The notes under the pieces were generated by a model. It saw nothing but the letters and a program-made list of their open reading frames with translations. It had not been told where the DNA came from and searched no databases. A program made the translations under genes and the position numbers. A DNA stretch of 64,000 nucleotides from assembly GCA_021613335.1 (NCBI GenBank), contig JAJTWR010000275.1, positions 997,501 through 1,061,500 of the forward strand. The letters run 5' to 3'. Of this stretch, positions 1 to 14,823 are shown in pieces (position 1 is the stretch's first letter; the number at the start of each line of letters is the position of its first letter). This stretch comes from Whitmania pigra (lineage: Eukaryota > Annelida > Clitellata > Hirudinida > Haemopidae).

Positions 1-75
1 GAAATGCCTTCATCGCTACCATCCCACAGGTCTTGAGTTCAATTCCCGCTTGGATCAGTGCCACAGAACCGGAGT
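1..75 (+). repeat. tRNA-like repeat fragment at window edge
   Basis: The stretch around 31-50 (GTCTTGAGTTCAATTCC) resembles a tRNA B-box with its T-arm context. Almost the same string occurs on the minus strand near 62485-62510, which suggests two copies of a tRNA-derived short interspersed element. The 5' half with the A-box would be at or beyond the window edge. No tRNA cloverleaf can be drawn, so this is not called a tRNA gene. Confidence 0.35.
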
Positions 76-79
76 ACTA

Positions 80-655
80 TTATGGACACCAATCTGATAA
101 TGTGGCAGAGAATAACCAACCCGCTGTTGACGCTTCAATCTGCTCAGTTGAAGCAAGCGCCGATTCTTGATCTTTGGTCTCCAAAGTCATTTCCTGTCGG
201 TCTTTCCTGCTTCCGGCGTGAGTAGTTTCTGATTTTTCCAGATTTTCCAAGAACCCGGTTGGAACATCCGCCTTGCATTCTCCCTGGGGAGGTGATGACC
301 CGAGGTCTCGACTTTCTATGTGAATGCCGGTATGTCTGTCCTCCGAGGCTTTCGTCGATTCTCGAGTCTTGGCATCCCGGAGTTGGTTTTGAACTCCGCT
401 GCCTTCTGCTCGTCTGTGACTGAACTCTTCTGGATTCGCCTGGGCCTTGGCCACGTCGCCTCTGAACGCTGGATTTAAAGACTTATTGTCGTCGCTCGTC
501 ATCGTCGGCGGCGGGCGACTCGAAGTGGCTGTGGTGGTTGTAGTCGGAGTTGTGGTGGTCTGGGTTTTTCCAAGGGAGATGGAGGCTATGGACACGTTGG
601 GTAGCTCGTTTCCGACGGAAGAGAAAAAACCCGATATGCTTTTGAAGATGCTCAT
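80..655 (-). CDS. hypothetical Ser/Thr-rich protein, probably a first exon
   Basis: A 191-codon open frame opens with MSIFKSISGFFSSVGNELPN, continues into a Thr-rich run and then a highly charged, Glu/Lys/Ser-rich tail that looks disordered. I do not recognise the family. The composition is more protein-like than the opposite-strand frame over the same bases. The frame closes at position 80, but a splice before the stop is possible, and the gene may continue to the left outside the window. No signal peptide or membrane segment is seen. The overlapping plus-strand frame at 447-797 is treated as a shadow. Confidence 0.35.
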   Translation of the reverse strand: MSIFKSISGFFSSVGNELPNVSIASISLGKTQTTTTPTTTTTATSSRPPPTMTSDDNKSLNPAFRGDVAKAQANPEEFSHRRAEGSGVQNQLRDAKTRESTKASEDRHTGIHIESRDLGSSPPQGECKADVPTGFLENLEKSETTHAGSRKDRQEMTLETKDQESALASTEQIEASTAGWLFSATLSDWCP

Positions 656-3600
656 GACGTCATTCGATGTCCTCAGTCAAACTGGATGGGTAGCAGGCTT
701 TCAGACACCTTCAGACACTGAGGAGGACTGTGTGAATCAAGAGTTGTTTGGATTAGTTAGTGAATATAAATATTTTGTCATTATATTCACTACCTAAGGA
801 AACTGACGCAATTTGCTTGCTTTGCATCATCGCGTTTGATCGCGCCACTGTCAACGATGCATGCGTTAATGCGTAATGCACTAAACGAATTTCACAAAAT
901 GCATTTTGTTACTGCGCTTATTTTGCAACGAAATAATGTAACCTTTACAGTTCTTCTCAAATGTCCGCTCTTTCTGAGTAGAATTTCAAGCTCCACATTA
1001 TAAAAAAAAAACAATTCGAACGTGGATTGAGAATTAATTGGTCTAAAATGTTTTAAAATGTACGTGTCAAATCAGACACCGAAGCAAAAATCGCATCCTA
1101 GAGGACCATCTTAGCGCCAGCGTCAGGCTGTTTTTAAGCCACTGTGCTATCTATAAATAGAGGTGTTAATATTAATGAGATGACGCAGTAAGATATTTTT
1201 AATTTATGCAATCGTTAGATCAATTTTTCAACTATGATTGACAGTGGAGTAAAATTTATTTAGAAAATTTATATTTTGCGCTTGTTTTTATTCGGATGTT
1301 GTCAGATGCTGCTCGTTAAGACGAAGAAATCAAGATTACCATCAGAACAAAGAAATTATTTACTAGTACGAATAATAATAATTTTTCAGTTACTATTTAA
1401 TGATGTTTAAGACCAGTTCTTCTAAATTTTAAAGTCAATATTTAACAAATAAATTCAAATTAATTGCAATTAGATGTTTAGTGACGAACTTCAGCTCATT
1501 GAGCTGTAATATGCAGTCATTAACTTTGGTAATAATGGGTCTAAATAAAATAACTCAATTTACCAACCATCACTTAAATTTAAAACATCATAAAAATTAA
1601 AATTAAACTCAAGGAAATCCTAAACAGACCCATGAGTTTTGAAGTAAATTTACCAGTCGGCAAAAGGTTTTTATGGTCTTGAAGATTTTCAACAAATAAT
1701 TTTGACAATCAATCTGAGCTGAGTCGATCACAAGATTACTTTAAAAAAAACCTACTTTTAAAAGCCATCTATCTAATTATTGGACCATTATGATGACAGC
1801 TTGTTACGGAAATGAGAGAATACTGAAGAGGAGGATAAGTTCGCAAAAAGAAACAAGTCTTTCTAGATAATGAGAAAGCCTAGAGTGATCAAATGGAGTT
1901 TAAGTGGACCGAGTCGAAATAGTATTACTTTAATATTCTTAGTCATATTAATTTTAAATATTACTAAATTTAATTTAAAAAAAAATAAGATTGATGATAT
2001 GGGCTGACACCATTAACCAGTTGTTAATTGGTGTAAAACGCAGCCACGCCGAGGTGTTTTTATACGTCTGCTCGTGTGGCGAAATCTTCCTCGACGAGAG
2101 TTTTTGCTTATTTCAGGCAAACAGAGTTTTGGGTGAGTTTTTATTGAACAGCATGTCAAGATACTTTTGTTTAGTCTGGAGTTCACAATTAATGTATAGA
2201 AACGCGAAGGTCGCGACAAAAGTTTAGTCCAAACGACATAAAACCAGTAACAAATATTAATCTTTAAATCTAGAAAGCGTTCAGAATACACATTTTGGGT
2301 ACTGAGCTCGGCACTTAAGCCACGTCACTCCACAGATCGTGACAAAACCTGCAGTAATCCGCTCGAGAAAGAGCAGTATGAAAAGACAAACAATATTTAT
2401 TAAGAAGTCAATTCCATAGCAAAATTGTTGGCTGTAAGCTTTCCCCATGCATAGAAACACAAAACAGGCACTGGTGATGCTTCCAAGAGATGGAAAAGTA
2501 ATAATTTGAGATTTGTCCAATTTGAAAATTGCCCTAAAAATAATTTTGATCATCAGTATTTGGGAAAGTGCCAAAGTTTACAGCTGAACATTTGAGCAAA
2601 TTTGATTTCAATGATCATCTCCTGAACTTATAGCCTAGCCATATCAGAAATAAGTTATTCCACAGTGATATCTCATCAGTAACTTCCATCATAACTACGA
2701 CAGCATCAGAGAGAAAAACGCCATCCACAACTGTCTCATTTGAAAAGGAATTTCAGTTAAGTCAGGAAATAAATATTGAATGAGAAATGTTAGAAAGCGT
2801 ATCCAAAGAAGGTAATATAGATTAAACGATCAAAGATCCAGAGTCTAAATCTTAAAATGCAATATAAAAAACTCTCTGGCTTGATGCAACATGTTGGTGG
2901 TTGAAACCAGCTGACTTGACAGAAACCTTGTACATTGTTTCCTTGTATGATTGCAAAACAAATTCCACAAATCAACTTGTGGGGCCTCCCGCCATAGATA
3001 AAAATAAAATACATATAAATTTGAAATACAAAAGTCTCCTCAGCAATTTATATCAACTCAGCAAATGATTGCAGACACAATTTTGATTTGCTAGCCTTTT
3101 TAGCTTGATTTGCTCCTGCTGCAATAATATCATGGTAATTATCGAAAGTACAATGTGGTAATGCTTGACAATTTCTGGTCGAAGGCAACATCCCTGCATA
3201 AAGAATAGTAAAGATACAAGATAAAACGTAGTTTAGTTATGACATGAATTAAAAAAACAAATCACTTTGAAATTAGTAAAAAATAGATTACAAAGTCTAC
3301 ATTTGAATTGTGATGTATCTGGTCAGAAATGAAACTTCGGAACAATGACAAAATTCACTCTACTCTATAAAATCGCTTTAAAAAAAAAGTTACAAAATGC
3401 CAGATATGGAAAAATTCCCAACTGAATTTTTTTTTTAACTCCCTGAATTGAATTTTTGGATCACTCAGCAATTCTGATTAAACATTAGGATAGGTGCCAA
3501 ACGGTTGGGACATTGATCAGATGATGCTGCAAAAGTGCTAAAAAATAACTCATCCTCTGATTGATCATTAATACCAATTAACAAGATGGAAACAGGATTT

Positions 3601-4144
3601 CCAAATTCCAAAAGAATACATAGAAAGCAGACAACAAAGACACATCTAACTATCTAAACAATAGCGAGGAATGTGACAACAGACAGACGAGCAGCGTGAC
3701 AAACAAAAGAGGCAAAGATGTTTCAAAAATAAATTATTCGAACCACGAGCCTTGGAAATAAATTATGAAAGGAGAAGGAACCACACAAAAAATGCAAATG
3801 CTCGTTAAAGAAGCGACAATAAAATGAAACTCGAGAAGAGGAAAACCACATGAATGCTTTTCTAAATATTTCAATCTCATGTTCAAAACAATGAAGAATG
3901 ATATCAACTTGTGATCGCTAAACATCCCCCATCCACATTAAGAGGTGGATTGGACCTTTGACAGCCATCACAGTCATTGAGGGTTTTATGCATTAGGGAC
4001 CTTTAATACATACATCAACAAACAACAGACACATTACTAAAAAAAAGATTAGAAATCTCAAAACCTCCAACAAGTACATCAAATTCCTTACAAACACAAC
4101 CATCTTCCACAGACACGAGGATCGGACGAATGCAGAACACCTAA
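656..4144. other. AT-rich non-coding stretch, includes PAK 3' UTR
   Basis: No convincing gene is seen. The right part (roughly 3900-4144) should be the 3' untranslated region of the PAK gene on the minus strand. Short frames at 1991-2227 (+), 2013-2291 (-) and 2281-2574 (-) have no recognisable domains or partner exons and were not called. Confidence 0.5.
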
Positions 4145-6556
<2,412 letters not shown>

Positions 6557-7237
6557 TGTCTTTTGGTACGAGAGGATTGTAGTGTTTCAGATTTGTCTGT
6601 GCAAAAACTTTAGGTCTTTAAACGCAACTTATGGTTAACATGAAATTCCGTTAAGTGATCCTCCGAATGCAGCTAGATATGTCGCCAAATTATAACAGTT
6701 CAGCATCAAATCGATTTCATCTAATAACAGTAGAACTTTACTTAACTTGATAATGGAGTTAATCTAATTATGCCTATAAATCCCTTTCGCCGCTTAAGTC
6801 TGCTTAACAAGGCTGGGCTCTATTGTCCAGCCATATTAATCATGCCAAGAATGTGAGTAACAGAATTATAAATAGTACCACATTATAATTAAACTGGATA
6901 AAGCCAAAGTTTAATTTAAAACCATATTTGTAATTCGTAATTGTTTTATAACAAACATTTTGGAAAGTGGTTCCAACCAGACGTCCTAGTTTTAAGCGTT
7001 GAAAGTAATTTTTTTTTAATTCACTCGTTAGTTACATGCTGTAATACCTATTTGAAATTTAATAATATTAATGTTTTATTTAAAAATTTATTGTAAACAG
7101 TTTTCACATTCTTTCATTGTTGAACGACAACTCCGTCGTTGTTAGCGATGATTGGCATTGGCATTATTTCGGACTGATAAAAATCAACCACCTGCCAAAT
7201 TTAATACACAAAATATTTTAATACAACCTACGACGTT
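6557..7237. promoter_or_regulatory. divergent intergenic region between PAK and NSRP1
   Basis: PAK (-) and NSRP1 (+) start 681 bases apart, head to head, so this interval must hold both 5' UTRs and probably a shared promoter. It is AT-rich; no clear TATA box or CpG-rich core could be assigned by eye. Inference from gene order only. Confidence 0.4.
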
Positions 7238-8607
7238 ATGGATCTTAGCGCACTCGGACAGAGTGGTAAAAAGTAAGTTTACCTACAATTGGAAGTAGTT
7301 AATCTTAGTTAACAATATTATTTTAGTGCAAATGAAATTATTGAAATGTCGGGAAACCCACTAACATTTTATTATTTTTAGGTATGGTCTTATCATTAAA
7401 AAGGATCAGAAGCCTACTTCTGTTTTGAAGACATCTGTCTTCTCCATGGACAGTGATGATGATAAAGATGAAAAGACAGTCGTTATGAAAAGATTAAATG
7501 AAGCTAAGAACAAGATGGTAAAGATGAAGGTTCAGCTGGACATTGAAAAAGCTTTGGAAGAGGATCCACATTGCTTTGATTATGATGAAGTGTATGATCA
7601 GGAACACAAAAAGATTGAGGAGGAAGCAGTGGCAGTTAAGAAAGATCTCAAGGTAAATTAATTTCTTTCTAAAGTTTTGTTAAGCAAATATGGATTGTCA
7701 TTACACCCTGCTAAATGTAGAAAGCGCTTTTTATGGCATCTAGTTAAAAGGCAAATTTACTAATGTACATTGTTTTATACAGCCTAAGTACATATCCGGA
7801 CTGGTGAAGGCAGCAGAGTCTAGGAAGAAACGCTATGAGATCATAACAGAGAAAAAAGTTCAGAAAGAAAGAGATGCAGAAGGTGACAAGTATGACGACA
7901 AGGAGTGTTTTGTTTCAAATACGTACAAAGAGAAACTGAAGGAGAGAAAGGAAGCAGAAGAAAGAGACAGACGTCAAGAGGTTCTCGAAGAACTGATGGA
8001 CGCGAGAGGCGAAAAGGATTATACTGGATTCTATAAAAATATTCTGGAGCAAAGAATTGGCCAGAACAAATTGATAGAAGATGAATTAGTCAAGGAAAAT
8101 TTCATAGATGCCCAACCGTCTAATAAAGAAAAAAGCTCTAGTCCTGAAATAGATGACAGAAGACAGGTTCGCCAAAAAACTCGTGGAAGCGAGGATGATT
8201 CTCCTAGGAGACACCGAAGACGACGCAGCAGGAGCAGAACCCCAAGAAAGCATCGAGGTCGAAGAAGTGAAAGTAGTGGCAGCGAGGACAGTAGGGAACG
8301 TCGTGTCAAGAGGTCGAGGCACGACAGGAGATCACCAAGGCGCAACGACGACTGCAAAGATCGCCGTGAAAGACACGATAAGAAAGAAAGGAAAAGATCA
8401 TCTCCTGATCGCGATCTTCGCAGAAGATCTGTTGAACAAAAGGAGGATGAAGGGGAAGTAGAGGTGAATGAAGTCAAAGAAGAAGCGTCTCAAATTGTTG
8501 ATAAGAAAGCAAAAAGGAATGTCGGAGATTCACTTGATGATGCTAAAGCTCGTTATTTGGCCAGAAAAGCTGGTAATGCCATTAAACCGATAATCAGCAA
8601 AAAATAA
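7238..8607 (+). CDS. NSRP1: nuclear speckle splicing regulatory protein 1 (CCDC55)
   Basis: Three exons (7238-7272, 7382-7652, 7783-8607) join in frame to 376 aa. The N-terminus has the family hallmarks: KYGLIIKK, then SVFSMDSDDD, then a coiled coil with ALEEDPHCFDYDEVYD, then KPKYISGLVKAAESRKKR and a long charged helix ending in the YTGFYKNIL segment. The C-terminal third (about residues 235-330) is rich in Arg-Ser and Arg-Arg, as expected for a nuclear-speckle protein. In vertebrates NSRP1 modulates alternative splice-site choice and contacts SR proteins. The first exon is only 35 nt, with the donor directly after AA. An AATAAA lies at 8827-8832. Confidence 0.92.
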
Positions 8608-10483
8608 TTTGCTTGAAGTGGACAGTTTCAAAAAATGATCTGATTAATTGTTTTGTAAATATAAATATATTTAATTTCTGTAAATTTGGTTGTTAATTTT
8701 TGGGGGGAAGTGATTTGGGGACTTTTCAAAGATGATGATGACTGAATTTTAGTGTTTAGGTTTGAGAGAGTTTTCAATACCTTTACTTCTGAGCACCAAC
8801 TCAGCAGTTCCTCGAATTTAAATGTAAATAAAAAAAGCGTACCTGTTACCATAGTTTTTATCTCAAATGAGATTTTATCTTTAGTAGGATGGTGTTATTA
8901 CTATTGAGTTGTTTTTATCACCGTAAAGTCGATTTATACGTTCTTTTAATATAGGTCTAGTGCGTCACCTTTATTAATAACAAATAACGGTAAATGGATG
9001 ATTATTATGTTATTAATAGTATATTAAAAAGAACTGGAAAAAAATCTATAATAATTTATTGCATTTAATAAATAAAATTTAAATCTTAAAAATTGTAATA
9101 TCAATAAAGTTAGTGTTGTTCAAATTCTATTTATTGTTTTTCGTTTCTACCATTTCGCTGTTGCTCGTTTGTCGTTTGGTTTTTGCTGGGACTTCTGCGA
9201 CTTAATTGTTAGTATATTTTCCATTGGTTCGACGTTCATTTATTTGTTTTTCAAAGATCTGTATGATCAACTTGATAGAAATAGCACATTCAATAATTAA
9301 AATTACGTTAACTGAAACCGCCATATTTGTTTAAAGGAGCAATGCTTCTAATATCTCTCCTGGTCTGAGACATGTTGTCCCGGGTCTAAGTAAAGCGCTT
9401 GTACTCTCTTCTGTTAATTGATGAACGAATGCCGGTTCTCTGAAATTCTGATGACTTGAGCTTGCGCCATCTACCTGGGAGGCTGTTGTAGAGAGCAGTA
9501 CTGGGATTTACTGTAAAAGATAATGAGGAGCCATGTCTTTCTACATCTGGAGAATTGTTTCTAAGTGCAATCATGTTTTACAGGTGCATTCTACCAAAGG
9601 AGACTGTTTTTGTCTCTTGCTAACACATGTGGCATGGATAATTTTCATTTTGCATAATTATGCTTAATTCATGCGGTGACTAAGTTTGAAAGGGAAAACA
9701 TCCTGAATCTCGCTGAAGGGTCGCGGCCCCTAGACTTGACAATTCTAGATTTGGAGAGAATGCCAGCTTTTCTAAGATGGCAGTACTAGATTTGTGCCTG
9801 GGCTGAGTGCCATGTCTAACTCATTATCTGTGTTTGCAATCTCTTCTCCAAGCGACCTCTCTGTTGTCTCTAAGCTCTTAAAATTGATCTCTCTGAACTG
9901 TCCGAAGGTTGGTTTGTCAAACGATGACGATTTTCTAGTCATTGGACTAATTGTATTCACAAATGGATGTTAACAAATCACTGCACAATTTATGAATTTG
10001 TTGTTCCATTTGTCAATTGTAGGTAAAAATGTAGAAGGATGATTAATTAATTTTATTAGCATTTATTGATCTTGTTAACATACTTCATAACTGCTGTTTG
10101 ATACACAAGTGTAATAAATATGAAGTTTATTTTAAAATATTTGTAAATGCATGCCTAAATATAGTTAAGTACACTGCTATACAAATTGAAGTTGCATTGA
10201 AGCTGAATAAGTTGCCAATGTTAAAGTGCCATGTGTCTTACAAACATTGATTTTATTTATTGGCTGCATTTTTTAGAATATACCTGACTCAATGAAATTG
10301 CTGCCCTGATCAAAATAAAAACATTGCAGATATAGAATATAGATGTTTTTATCTAAGTAAATTGCTATTAACTAAAAGCATTCATATTTTCATAACAATC
10401 AAAGGGGCTCATTTTACATTTTTTCCAAGTTAGTCACTGAGCTCCATCACCAACTCTTACTTCTCACTTAACAGGAATTTGTT
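8608..10483. other. intergenic stretch, possible weak minus-strand exons
   Basis: This is mostly AT-rich. Two adjacent minus-strand frames, 9772-9960 and 9386-9574, have balanced composition (for example KPTFGQFREINFKSLETTER and LPGRWRKLKSSEFQRTGIRS) and could be exons of an unrecognised gene, but I could not build a phased model. The right end holds the 5' UTR of the SR-protein gene, including a splice acceptor directly before 10475. Confidence 0.3.
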
Positions 10484-11837
10484 ATGGCTCACCGGGTATA
10501 TTTGGGCAGGCTCCCTCCAACTGTCAGACAAAGGGACATCGAAAGGTTCTTCGAGGGTTACGGTAAAGTGCACGACATCGTCATCAAGAACGGATTTGGA
10601 TTTTTGGTTGGTGATGGATGGCTGTTTGATTAACAAAACTAGATATGCTTCTGACAATACCGAGTAATCACAGTAAATTAATTTAATAATCAATTCAATG
10701 TAACGAGGAAGGGTTTGACTAATTAGTCTTTCTGTTTTAGGAGTTTGAAGACGGTCGAGATGCTGAAGAAGCGGTCAACGATCTGAACGGAAAGACGATG
10801 CTCGGCGAAAGGTAAGCGATGATTGGTTATGATAACGATCGTTAGTAAGTTGTTCTGCCTCAGTCATTCTTTGCTGTCGTTGATTATATCTTGATTTTTT
10901 GTTTTTGTAGAATCTTGGTCCAGCATGCAAACTCTAGTGTCCATAGAAACAATAATACTAGCAGCAGAAGGCCACCAGTAAAAAATAACAGAGGCGGTCC
11001 TGATGATAGGTGATTAGTTGTGATGAATATTTATGAGAGTGGTGTACATTTGTAACTTGTTTTAAATTTGAATGAGATAAGTCATTGCAGGGGAATATTT
11101 ATTAAATGCTTTTATAAATTATTCTGTTTGAGAATTTAATATTACGTTTAATATTGTGGCAACCCCATTTCTTGCTGCTTTACTGTAGACAGCAAACTCT
11201 GGGAATACTGTTCCTAACAAAGTATTATGCTTAAGGTACGGACCTCCTACGAGAACCGAGTACAGAGTCAGGATCGAGAACCTCTCGTCCAGATGTACAT
11301 GGCAGGTGAGACCAGAGGAATATTTATTAAATGCACAAAACATCCATAATTTCTATGACGACTTTAGTGTCATGACAGTTCTTCTCGCAAGTGAGTCGTT
11401 AAACATTCGTCGTAACAGGATCTCAAAGAGTTCCTGAACAGGACTGGCGAGGTGTGCTTCTGCGACTGCAACAACAGACGCATGAACGAAGGGTAAAGCT
11501 CGACATCTTTCAATCTTGATTTTCATTTTTCCTATTTGATAATTTTTATTATTATCTTTCCTCAACAGAGTTGCTGAGTTTGCCACCCTAGGCGACATGA
11601 AGAACGTCATAACGAAGCTGAACGGCAAAGAATTCTTTGGCAGGAACATCAGGATCATCGATGACAGAGAGGGAAGGTTGGTTCAGTAGATAACGTAATT
11701 AATAAACAAATTTAGCTCTACTTAAACACGTGTGTTTAATCTGCAGTGCCTCGCCAGTCAGGCGTGGTAGGAGCAGGTCGACAAGCAGAAGGAGAGTGAA
11801 GTCGTACAGCAGGTCCAGGTCCAGGTCGCCCGTTTGA
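10484..11837 (+). CDS. SR splicing factor with two RRMs (SRSF4/5/6 type)
   Basis: Seven exons (10484-10606, 10741-10811, 10911-11009, 11236-11305, 11419-11492, 11569-11676, 11747-11837) join to 211 aa. RRM1 has the RNP2 motif VYLGRLP and RNP1 NGFGFLEFED. A hinge rich in Asn and Arg leads to RRM2, which opens with [20 protein letters not shown]; this contains the SWQDLKD-type signature of the second, pseudo-RRM of this subfamily. The C-terminus is a short Arg-Ser domain ending RSRSRSPV. Such proteins bind exonic enhancers and recruit the spliceosome. The RS tail is much shorter than in SRSF4/6, nearer to SRSF5-like or a minimal form. A splice acceptor just before the ATG shows a non-coding 5' exon upstream. 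Confidence 0.92.
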
Positions 11838-12404
11838 AGGTCGATCCCGACCGGGGAAAGGGATTGAGAATCGCTTGCAAATGTTTTGTCCGTGTCATGT
11901 GGATGTTGTCGTTCTGTTTTCAATTACATTGATTGTATGTCAGATTATTCAATGAGAAAATGAACTGGACTTTTAATTTATGGCAGTTTATGTTGATGTT
12001 TCAAACGAAAATGTGAAATTAGTTTGTTTTTGTTATAGAGGCTTGATCCTGGTTTTTGTGGCTTCACTTGGAAAACGAGTAGGACTAAGGCTTAAGCTTC
12101 AGATTAACCACTAAATTTTCTAATAATTTTATATATACTAGCAATTGGCTGCTCATTGGAGCAGTGTCAATATTTAATTTTGCAGAGCATGTTATTAACT
12201 TTGCCTTTATGGTCAAAGTGGCTGGCTGTAGGGTAGCAGTAAACATATTTGATGATGAGTTTCTTGACCATTTTGGATTTAGAGCGCTCCTACCAAAGCA
12301 AATCATTTATGGTTCTCGATAGCTGCTAATTATTTGTTAAGGAAACCATTATCTTGTAATAGCTCAAGTTAGATAAAAAGCAATTAATTTTTTACGTACT
12401 AGTG
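11838..12404 (+). other. 3' UTR and intergenic sequence after SR-protein gene
   Basis: No gene seen. It contains the 3' UTR of the SR-protein gene and runs into the minisatellite that follows. Confidence 0.5.
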
Positions 12405-12735
12405 ACATCTTTCGAATGACAGATAAATACAAAACGCCATCTGTTGAATGAATTATATTTATTTGCGCCCTCTTTCGAATAGCAAATAAATATGAATTGC
12501 CATCTATTGAATACATTATATTTATTTTGCCCTCTTTCGAATAACGAATAAATATGAACCGTCATCTTTTGAATGAATTATATTTATTGGCGTTCTCTTT
12601 CGAATGATTAATAAATAAATAAATAGGAACGTTATCTCTTGAATGAATTGAATTCATTTCTATGTTTTATTCGACAGATAAATATTAACCCCCGTCTGTC
12701 GAATGAATGGAATTCATTTTATTTGTCGAGTCATC
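12405..12735 (+). repeat. minisatellite, about 63-bp unit, roughly five copies
   Basis: The string TCTTTCGAAT or close variants begins near 12408, 12471, 12533 and 12596, with further degenerate copies near 12665 and 12727. Unit spacing is therefore 62-63 bp, then about 65. Each unit contains AATAAATAT and, about 30 bases later, its reverse complement ATATTTATT, so each unit can form a hairpin. The last copies are more diverged (GAATTC-containing). Confidence 0.85.
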
Positions 12736-12964
12736 TCTCGAACAACAGATATGTTGGTGCGTCCTTTCGCTGGTTTGGAGCCTTTCAATGCCTCGGAAGT
12801 CTATACCCCGTAATCAACTTTGCGCACAGAAAAAGAAAATTTCGTGAAAATTGAACAACTTTACTTGATTAAACAACCAGCATTTTATATCATTTAGATC
12901 ATAAAGCAATGAGATACTGCAACAGAATGCTTGCAAGCTAGATCATCGTTTTGAGATAACCGCT

Positions 12965-14782
12965 TCAAAAGATTGACTTTTGTTCAACCCATTTGAGCGC
13001 AACACCCTCTCCAGGATGGAGCAGGATGGCAGTGTCAAGGTCGACCTCCGTATTGTCAGAGAAGAGTTTGGCTCGTTCTCCATCAAAGTTGTAGGTCGAA
13101 GCCAGAATGATGGCTTTTGTTGGAGGAATGTCCTCTGCCAACTTGCCTGAGGATTAAAAAAAGAAACACGTTGATCTAGCTTTATAAATATTGATATTTT
13201 GGTATTCATTGCTTTGGCTGAACTTAGGGTTTAGGGTGCATAGCAACCAGGTAGATCTATAACTAATCAGGTTTAGCCTTTTCTAGTTCAGAAATTGCAA
13301 TTAACTTAGAGGAACCTTGATCATAATAATAATAACGATAATTATAATGAGAATAGCAATAATAATGGTGACAATAATAATAACATTAATAATGATGATG
13401 GTAATGATAATAACAAAAACAATTGTTGTGTTTGCGTGTACTTGGCAGACTATTCAAGTTTCTGAACTTACTTCGGCCAGTTTTAGTTTTGTTTTAAGTG
13501 CCTTTCATTTTCTGTTATATAAAAACGTTATTCTGCCTTATTTGGTTGTAAGTTGCCTGCTTTCAAATTCACCAATAATGATGGTGATGATGATAATGAA
13601 AATAATAAAAACAAAATGATAATTAGTCCCACCTTTTCTGAGAACCACCGTGGATGACATCGGTCCCAGGTTAAGGGCCACCAGAATAGAAGGATGCCCC
13701 TCTGCCTTTCTGACGTAATAATAGACGTTCTTCGACATGCTGGCACGGAACTTGCCCCACTGAATGGAGGGTTCCTTCCTCAAGGACACCAGCTTCGAGA
13801 AGACCTTCAAGTTGCTCATGCCTGAGCCATGAGCCAACTGAGACTACAACGAGGAATTAGTATCAATAATTAGTATTAATATCAATAATATTAATTAATT
13901 TGTAATGCGTCATGTGCACAACGTCAGAGGCGGCTAAAATGAATAAAGGAATGTTTGAGAACGGTTTTGTTTAATATCTTCACAAAAAATCTTGCATTTA
14001 GTAAAACATTTAAAGCATGCAAAGCCGTTTTAAGGAATACCTCGACGTTGATGCTAGAGTAGTCATCTGCGACCGGTATCCAAGGATTGACCTGAGAGAA
14101 TCCTCCATGATCCTGGTCGTTCCACTGCATCGGTCCGAACGAGACATATTTTGCCTGCAAGAGAATTTAAGCTGTTCTATTAATACTTTGTGCACAAGAA
14201 CGTGCTTCGCCTTTGCGAACATTGACAGCCAATAAGTACAGCCATACTTGAAATCAAGTATACAAGGGAATCATCGGCATAATGCTAATGGACACAATCG
14301 CTCACGCACGACCCACCTCGCCGAACGACCCATTGTACCACGTGTCTTTCATCCCGATCTCGTCTCCGTAGTGAACGAACGTTGCTCCGGAGAGTGTGTG
14401 GAGCAGGAGGCTGATGGCATTCAGGAGATTTGCCCCTTCCATACGACTAGCGATCCTGCTGCTTGTGGCGTCGGACATCTTGGAAAGGTATAAATTTGAA
14501 AATGAAACATTTTGACGAGATAAACAATAAGAGCTTTTTAATATATATTATAAATTGTTATAACTCGCAGTTATCAAGACAGCACAAACAGCTAACACAC
14601 AACTTTATTACCGACAATACGGTACGCGTGTATACGCAACTAACTAACACAAGAACGACAAAAAGAACTACACCACAACTAACCACCCTATGCAGCTATA
14701 AGAACTAGATGGAACAAAGGAAGTTCCCGCTCCTAGCTCCTGTAGCTGCACAGGCTAATTAGCATGCGCACCCACAACAACA

Positions 14783-14823
<41 letters not shown>

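Noticed and set aside
2281..2574. Hydrophobic minus-strand frame resembling a membrane protein
   Set aside because: No recognisable family, no partner exons, and it lies in an AT-rich interval where hydrophobic frames arise easily.
12405..12735. CRISPR-like array
   Set aside because: Whole units repeat with gradual divergence and there are no unique spacers between invariant repeats; this is a minisatellite in an animal genome.
13317..13619. Plus-strand frame with Ile/Met runs
   Set aside because: Produced by TAA/ATAATG repeats in an intron and overlaps a real exon on the other strand.
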